Origin: Candidatus Uhrbacteria bacterium
GTDB lineage: Bacteria; Patescibacteriota; Patescibacteriia; 2-12-FULL-60-25
Length of the DNA stretch: 7,289 nucleotides
Direction of reading: 5' to 3'
Assembly: GCA_009691315.1 (NCBI GenBank)
Contig: SICT01000057.1
Span: 1 to 7,289, forward strand
The translations under genes and the position numbers were made by a program. Positions 4,593-7,289 of this stretch are shown here, one piece after another (within the stretch, counting starts at the first letter, position 1; the number at the start of each line of letters is the position of its first letter). The notes below the pieces were generated by a model. That model saw nothing but the letters and a program-made list of their open reading frames with translations. It was not told where the DNA came from and did no database searches.

Positions 4593-5763
4593 ACAGGGAT
4601 TGTATCAAAGTCTCTGCCGTTCCGTCTCGCATGGCAATGGTGAGCGTATCTTGAGGTCGAAGACCTTTGAGTGCGGTACGCACCTGCCCCGTTCCATCAG
4701 AAATGATGGCATAACCGCGTTGCACAACCGATCGAGGATCAAATGATTGAAAAAGACGCGTGAGCGAGGCTCGGCGATCTTCTAAGCCCTTGATCCAACG
4801 CAGAGCGACATCGATCGAATTCGCGATTGTTTCACGCCACTGATCCACACGAAATTCCAGAGCCTCAGAAATTCCACGTTCAAGCGTGGCCAATTCGTAA
4901 AGAACATCTTGTCGATCCGAAACCAAACGCCGGGCGCAATCGGTTGGCGTAGACGCCCGGACATCTGCTACCTCTTCCGCAAACGTCAGATCACGTTCAT
5001 GACCAATACCCACAAGTGTCGGAATTTTTGATCCATACAACGCACGTACCACTCGCTCATCATTAAACGCCATAAGCTCTTCAAGCGATCCACCGCCACG
5101 GGTCAACACAAGAGCATCGTAGGGGCGCAATTCATTGCGCCCGGGTCCCTTGGGCCCAGCGACCATGGGATCCGGGACCAGGGCGTGATCAATCACGCCC
5201 CTACCAGCCCATTCGATCGCTCTCACAATTTGTCCCGGAGCGTTCTCTCCTTGCACCAATACATGATATAAATCAATTTCTAATCCTCGCCAGCGTTCAT
5301 TCAAAATACGAATGAAATCTCCATAGGCCGCGCTTTCGCGTGAGGCGATGAGAGCGATACGCATAGGAAATCGTGGAAGCTGGCGTTTGCGAGATGAGTC
5401 AAACAATCCTTCTTGTTCCAATCTCTGACGCAGAAGCGCCAGGGCTTTCCGCAGTCCTCCTTCACCGGCAATCTCAATGCGTTCCGCGCTCAAAGAAAAT
5501 TTTCCATACTTCGGATAAACGCGCGGCAGACCAAATACACGAACCCGCATCCCATCTTCAATCGGAGGTCCCTGCATTTTCCATACCGGTAAAAAAATAT
5601 TAACCAACCCATCTGCATCTTTCAAATCAAAACTGACCCACTGGCCTTGTGATAAACGATAACCAAACACCTCCCCTTCAATGGCCACTTCTTGCGCATC
5701 CCAAATCGCCTTGAACGTTTCATTCACATAGGCAAGAAAGCCGCTCACGCTCATGATTTGCAT
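4573..5763 (-). CDS. xseA: exodeoxyribonuclease VII large subunit, with an in-frame palindromic insertion
   Basis: This 396-aa catalytic subunit of exonuclease VII cuts single-stranded DNA from both ends. Residues about 1-100 form the OB-fold DNA-binding domain. The catalytic domain follows with IALIASRESAAYGDF (136-150), RGGGSLEELMAFNDE (222-236) and VGIGHERDLTFAEEVADVRA (251-270). Asp149, Arg222, His255 and Asp258 lie where the E. coli active-site residues are expected. A helical tail with GYAIISDG (350-357) ends the protein. Compared with the usual family layout, about 29 extra residues (187-215), rich in Gly and Pro, sit just before RGGGS. They are encoded by the REP-like element at 5119-5204. 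The start at 5763 has no good Shine-Dalgarno site, and GAGG lies 12 nt upstream. A -10-like TATACT (5775-5770) would place transcription start close to the ATG, so the mRNA could be leaderless. Confidence 0.95.
   Translation of the reverse strand: MQIMSVSGFLAYVNETFKAIWDAQEVAIEGEVFGYRLSQGQWVSFDLKDADGLVNIFLPVWKMQGPPIEDGMRVRVFGLPRVYPKYGKFSLSAERIEIAGEGGLRKALALLRQRLEQEGLFDSSRKRQLPRFPMRIALIASRESAAYGDFIRILNERWRGLEIDLYHVLVQGENAPGQIVRAIEWAGRGVIDHALVPDPMVAGPKGPGRNELRPYDALVLTRGGGSLEELMAFNDERVVRALYGSKIPTLVGIGHERDLTFAEEVADVRASTPTDCARRLVSDRQDVLYELATLERGISEALEFRVDQWRETIANSIDVALRWIKGLEDRRASLTRLFQSFDPRSVVQRGYAIISDGTGQVRTALKGLRPQDTLTIAMRDGTAETLIQSLYAKKEK
5119..5204. repeat. REP/BIME-like element inside xseA (two outward GTAG hairpins)
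   Basis: The left unit on the plus strand is GTAG (5119-5122), then GGGCGCAAT and ATTGCGCCC (5123-5131, 5134-5142), a perfect 9-bp stem with a 2-nt loop. The right unit on the minus strand is GTAG (5204-5201), then GGGCGTGAT and ATCACGCCC (5200-5192, 5189-5181), again 9 bp. The outer ends form a 9-bp terminal inverted repeat, GTAGGGGCG. The 38-bp middle also pairs: GGTCCC (5144-5149) with GGGACC (5174-5179). A GTAG head followed by a GC-rich hairpin is the defining form of REP sequences moved by RAYT transposases, and two in inverted order make a BIME. It is read in frame without stops as xseA residues 187-215. No flanking target duplication is seen, and 86 is not a multiple of 3, so a small target change must have kept the frame. 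Confidence 0.8.
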
Positions 5764-5798
5764 GGAAAGAGTATACCTCGTATCCTAAAAGAGAATCT
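5764..5798. promoter_or_regulatory. 35-bp divergent start region of xseA and the LysM protein gene
   Basis: Both genes must be transcribed from this very short gap or from within each other. Leftward, TATACT (5775-5770) lies 6 nt before the xseA ATG with no clear -35. Rightward, TATCCT (5781-5786) has a poor -35 (TTGCAT, 5758-5763) at 17 nt, and AAAGAG (5788-5793) could serve as a weak ribosome site 5 nt from the ATG. Both assignments are weak, and both would give very short or no leaders. Confidence 0.3.
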
Positions 5799-6794
5799 AT
5801 GCCTGAAAAATTTGGCGTGTGGAAAGCCGCACTTATCGCTGGAGCTCTCGCTGGAGCACCTGACCTAGCCGAAGCTCGTCCAAGAAAACCAGCGAGCGAG
5901 GTTAGACCACGTGTTCCTCAAATCAAAGAATGGTCACTTGATGATCCAGAATTCTCTCGTCCATTTCCGCATGGAGAATTATCCCAAAAAGAACGTCTCA
6001 AACGAACTGAGACACTCAAACATGGTGAGATCATTCTGCATGATGTTGGTCTAACTTTCTATCGAGTTGCAGAAGGAGATACGCGTACGAGAATTATTCA
6101 AAAATTGAACCGTTATCCGAAATATCGATATTTGCAAACACAAACCCAAAAAATAAAATCCTTTAATATCCCGGATTCAGAACTCCAGGTTGGTATGTGG
6201 ATTCCAATCCCTCTGCCAGAGTATAAACGTGAATTATCTGATCAAGCCTTTGCCAAGTTTGCTGATCAGGCTGTTTCGGCCTTGCAAGTACATCCACACT
6301 ATGCTCAAACCGTGCGCGCCATCATCCAAAAAACAGGAAGACGTGAACTCGTTGCTGGTATGCTGGCGGTCGCTAAACAAGAATCAGGCGGACTGCCGAT
6401 CGGACAATTTGAACTGCATCGTTGGGAACCCAGACACAATACTTTTTCTTTTTCCTTGTTTCATGTCCTGATGACAGGTCCTGGTCTCACGGCGCGTCAA
6501 AAATTGAATATGACCGAAGGCCAGCTCTACCATCCTCGAAATGCGGCTCAATTATTTTTAGCATTTTTGGCCGAAAAGTGCGCAGATAGCAAACGCGAAC
6601 CGCAAGATTTTTTTCCTCTTGCGGGAAACAACCTCGTTCCTTTTGCCGAATTCTACAATGGTTCCGCCTGGAAAACGTTTAATCCTGGTTACGTTAAACA
6701 TTTACAACGCTATCATGACGAAGCTTGGAACTTGCTTCATCCTCCTAAACCAAAAAAACCTCATCATCGGCGACACCCACGCCATCACCGTTGA
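5799..6794 (+). CDS. secreted LysM-like protein with lysozyme/transglycosylase-like domain
   Basis: This is a 331-aa predicted exported cell-wall enzyme. Residues about 9-26 (KAALIAGALAGAPDLAEA) look like a signal peptide with an ALAGA/AEA cleavage region. A linker rich in Arg and Pro follows. Residues about 86-139 resemble a LysM peptidoglycan-binding module, starting FYRVAEGDTRTRIIQKL and closing with LQVGMWIPIP. The C-terminal half (about 165-312) resembles a lysozyme-fold enzyme: LAVAKQESGG (189-198) carries a Glu195 placed as the catalytic acid of lytic transglycosylases, and FAEFYNGSAWKTFNPGYVKH (282-301) resembles their YNxG and substrate-groove region. The tail (313-331) is almost only His, Pro, Lys and Arg and could bind wall polymers, DNA or metal. 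Wall cleavage is inferred, not certain. The stop codon is TGA. Confidence 0.7.
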   Translation: MPEKFGVWKAALIAGALAGAPDLAEARPRKPASEVRPRVPQIKEWSLDDPEFSRPFPHGELSQKERLKRTETLKHGEIILHDVGLTFYRVAEGDTRTRIIQKLNRYPKYRYLQTQTQKIKSFNIPDSELQVGMWIPIPLPEYKRELSDQAFAKFADQAVSALQVHPHYAQTVRAIIQKTGRRELVAGMLAVAKQESGGLPIGQFELHRWEPRHNTFSFSLFHVLMTGPGLTARQKLNMTEGQLYHPRNAAQLFLAFLAEKCADSKREPQDFFPLAGNNLVPFAEFYNGSAWKTFNPGYVKHLQRYHDEAWNLLHPPKPKKPHHRRHPRHHR

Positions 6795-6828
6795 CTAAAA
6801 ATCACCAAATTTTTATTCTCCGCACCCC

Positions 6829-6857
6829 TTGCTCATTCAGATTCATTTTGATATTCT
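6829..6857 (+). promoter_or_regulatory. weak promoter candidate for tRNA-Phe
   Basis: TTGCTC (6829-6834, 3 of 6), a 17-nt spacer and TATTCT (6852-6857, 4 of 6) lie 25 nt before the tRNA. The LysM gene upstream lacks a strong terminator (only an AT-only hairpin at 6797-6814), so the tRNA could also be transcribed by read-through. Confidence 0.3.
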
Positions 6858-6882
6858 CTCGGGAACTCACAAAGTCAATCAT

Positions 6883-6957
6883 GCCGAGGTAGCTCAGTGG
6901 TAGAGCGAAGGACTGAAAATCCTTGCGTCGTGAGTTCAATTCTCACCCTCGGCACCA
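6883..6957 (+). tRNA. tRNA-Phe (anticodon GAA)
   Basis: A full cloverleaf can be drawn. The acceptor stem is GCCGAGG with CCTCGGC. The D stem is GCTC with GAGC. The anticodon stem is AAGGA with TCCTT around loop CTGAAAA, so the anticodon is GAA (6915-6917). The variable loop has 5 nt, and the T stem is GTGAG with CTCAC around TTCAATT. The discriminator base is A, and CCA is encoded at the 3' end (6955-6957). All stems are perfectly paired. It reads phenylalanine codons UUU and UUC. Confidence 0.97.
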
Positions 6958-6988
6958 AAAACATCCCGCAGAATTGCGGGATGTTTTT
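6957..6988. terminator. bidirectional terminator after tRNA-Phe
   Basis: ACATCCCGC (6961-6969) pairs with GCGGGATGT (6976-6984) around a 6-nt loop. TTTTT (6984-6988) follows on the plus strand, and A residues (6957-6961) provide a U-run on the minus strand. It ends the tRNA transcript and could also back up termination of the leftward RNA predicted at 6994-7214. Confidence 0.88.
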
Positions 6989-6993
6989 ATATC

Positions 6994-7214
6994 AAAAAGA
7001 TCGACGGAGGTATTCGGTCCTAGAATATAGTGGGATCTGTCATGCATCCGTTGGGAACATGACCACCGCTTTGTATGACGTAAGAACCAGAAGATCCAGT
7101 TATTCAATCATTCAAATCGGTTTTGGATCGCCGAGATCTGTGCGGCCTCACCACAGTGAAGCGCGCTTAGATCTGCAGAACCGAATTTTAGCCCGAATCC
7201 TCACGCCGACCTTA
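6994..7214 (-). ncRNA. predicted structured non-coding RNA, family unassigned (6S-like layout)
   Basis: No credible protein is encoded here. Read leftward, the 5' end (7211-7193) pairs with the 3' end (7017-6999) in an 18-bp helix with one bulged base on each side. Two pairs are G-U in the minus-strand RNA and would be C-A mismatches in the plus-strand RNA, so the minus strand is favoured. A weaker helix continues inward (CTAAAAT with ATTCTAG). Internal hairpins include CTTCAC/GTGAGG around TGTG and GTCATG/CATGAC. Five Us (6998-6994) follow the closing helix directly, as at a natural RNA 3' end. A promoter-like pair lies just upstream. A rod of about 220 nt closed by its ends, with unpaired middle regions, recalls 6S RNA, but I see no diagnostic conserved sequence. 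RNase P, tmRNA and SRP RNA signatures are absent. Confidence 0.5.
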
Positions 7215-7220
7215 CCTTCA

Positions 7221-7249
7221 ATAATGAAACATGGAAGGTGAAACGTCAA
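7221..7249 (-). promoter_or_regulatory. promoter candidate for the leftward non-coding RNA
   Basis: TTGACG (7249-7244, 5 of 6 to consensus) is followed by a 17-nt spacer and CATTAT (7226-7221, 4 of 6). The predicted start near 7214 is 3 nt before the first base of the closing helix of the RNA. AT-rich sequence upstream (7250-7275) could act as an UP element. Confidence 0.45.
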
Positions 7250-7289
7250 ACAAATTTTTCAAAACAAAGAAACAATAATCCACACAATC

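Noticed and set aside
4420..4746. Open frames overlapping xseB and xseA (4420-4746 plus, 4782-4964 minus, 5373-5603 plus)
   Set aside because: All are shadows of exonuclease VII genes with conserved motifs in the true frames.
6797..6814. AT-only hairpin after the LysM gene as a terminator
   Set aside because: The stem is only A-T pairs with no GC core, so it is unlikely to stop transcription efficiently.
6883..6957. tRNA-Phe as an integration (att) site
   Set aside because: No duplicate of the tRNA 3' end and no integrase are seen in the window.
7193..7240. RNase P, tmRNA or SRP RNA at the right end
   Set aside because: Their conserved core sequences and, for tmRNA, the CCA-type end and tag frame are not present, so the RNA was left unassigned.
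6897..7241. Rightward 114-aa open frame starting inside tRNA-Phe
   Set aside because: It begins in the tRNA, runs through a terminator hairpin, has no recognisable domain or ribosome site, and covers the region that folds as a minus-strand RNA.

Overview
The window looks like a chromosomal stretch from a small-genome bacterium, most likely a member of the Candidate Phyla Radiation / Patescibacteria. This is inference, not a database match. The clues are: a bacterial L7/L12 and L10 pair with a bacterial L10 leader RNA; a UMP kinase of the archaeal type; almost no recognisable Shine-Dalgarno sites; short gaps and overlapping genes; and a single-copy substrate-binding protein held to the membrane by a TM segment instead of a lipid. 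TGA is used as a stop codon by at least four genes, so the Gracilibacteria/Absconditabacteria code (TGA = Gly) does not apply.

Layout from left to right. A leftward TrmB-type regulator (71-802) and a rightward amino-acid-type ABC substrate-binding protein (947-2071) diverge from a 144-bp region with two good sigma-70-like promoters and small palindromes. No permease or ATPase gene follows. A strong bidirectional terminator (about 2091-2133) separates this unit from the leftward rplJ-rplL operon (3049 to 2144). That operon has its own promoter overlapping the stop of the gene upstream, and a ~250-nt leader holding an L10-leader fold and an intrinsic terminator (attenuator). Next comes a compact leftward operon xseA-xseB-(holin-like membrane protein)-pyrH, with two gene overlaps and one 22-bp gap. 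Divergent from xseA is a rightward gene for a secreted LysM-plus-lysozyme-like protein (5799-6794), then tRNA-Phe(GAA) (6883-6957) with its terminator.

Two items stand out. First, xseA contains an 86-bp palindromic element in frame (5119-5204). It is two GTAG-headed hairpins facing outward, which is the architecture of a REP/BIME element, and it inserts about 29 residues just before the RGGGS motif of exonuclease VII. Second, the last 300 bp, which have no credible gene, look like a leftward structured non-coding RNA (about 7214 to 6994). It has a promoter-like -35/-10 pair, an 18-bp helix joining its two ends with G-U wobbles that favour the minus strand, and a U-run straight after the helix. 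The overall plan resembles 6S RNA, but I cannot assign the family.

The genes fall into separate jobs: nutrient sensing or uptake (TrmB/SBP), translation (L10, L12, tRNA-Phe), DNA repair (exonuclease VII), pyrimidine nucleotide synthesis (UMP kinase) and cell-wall remodelling (LysM/lysozyme-like protein).
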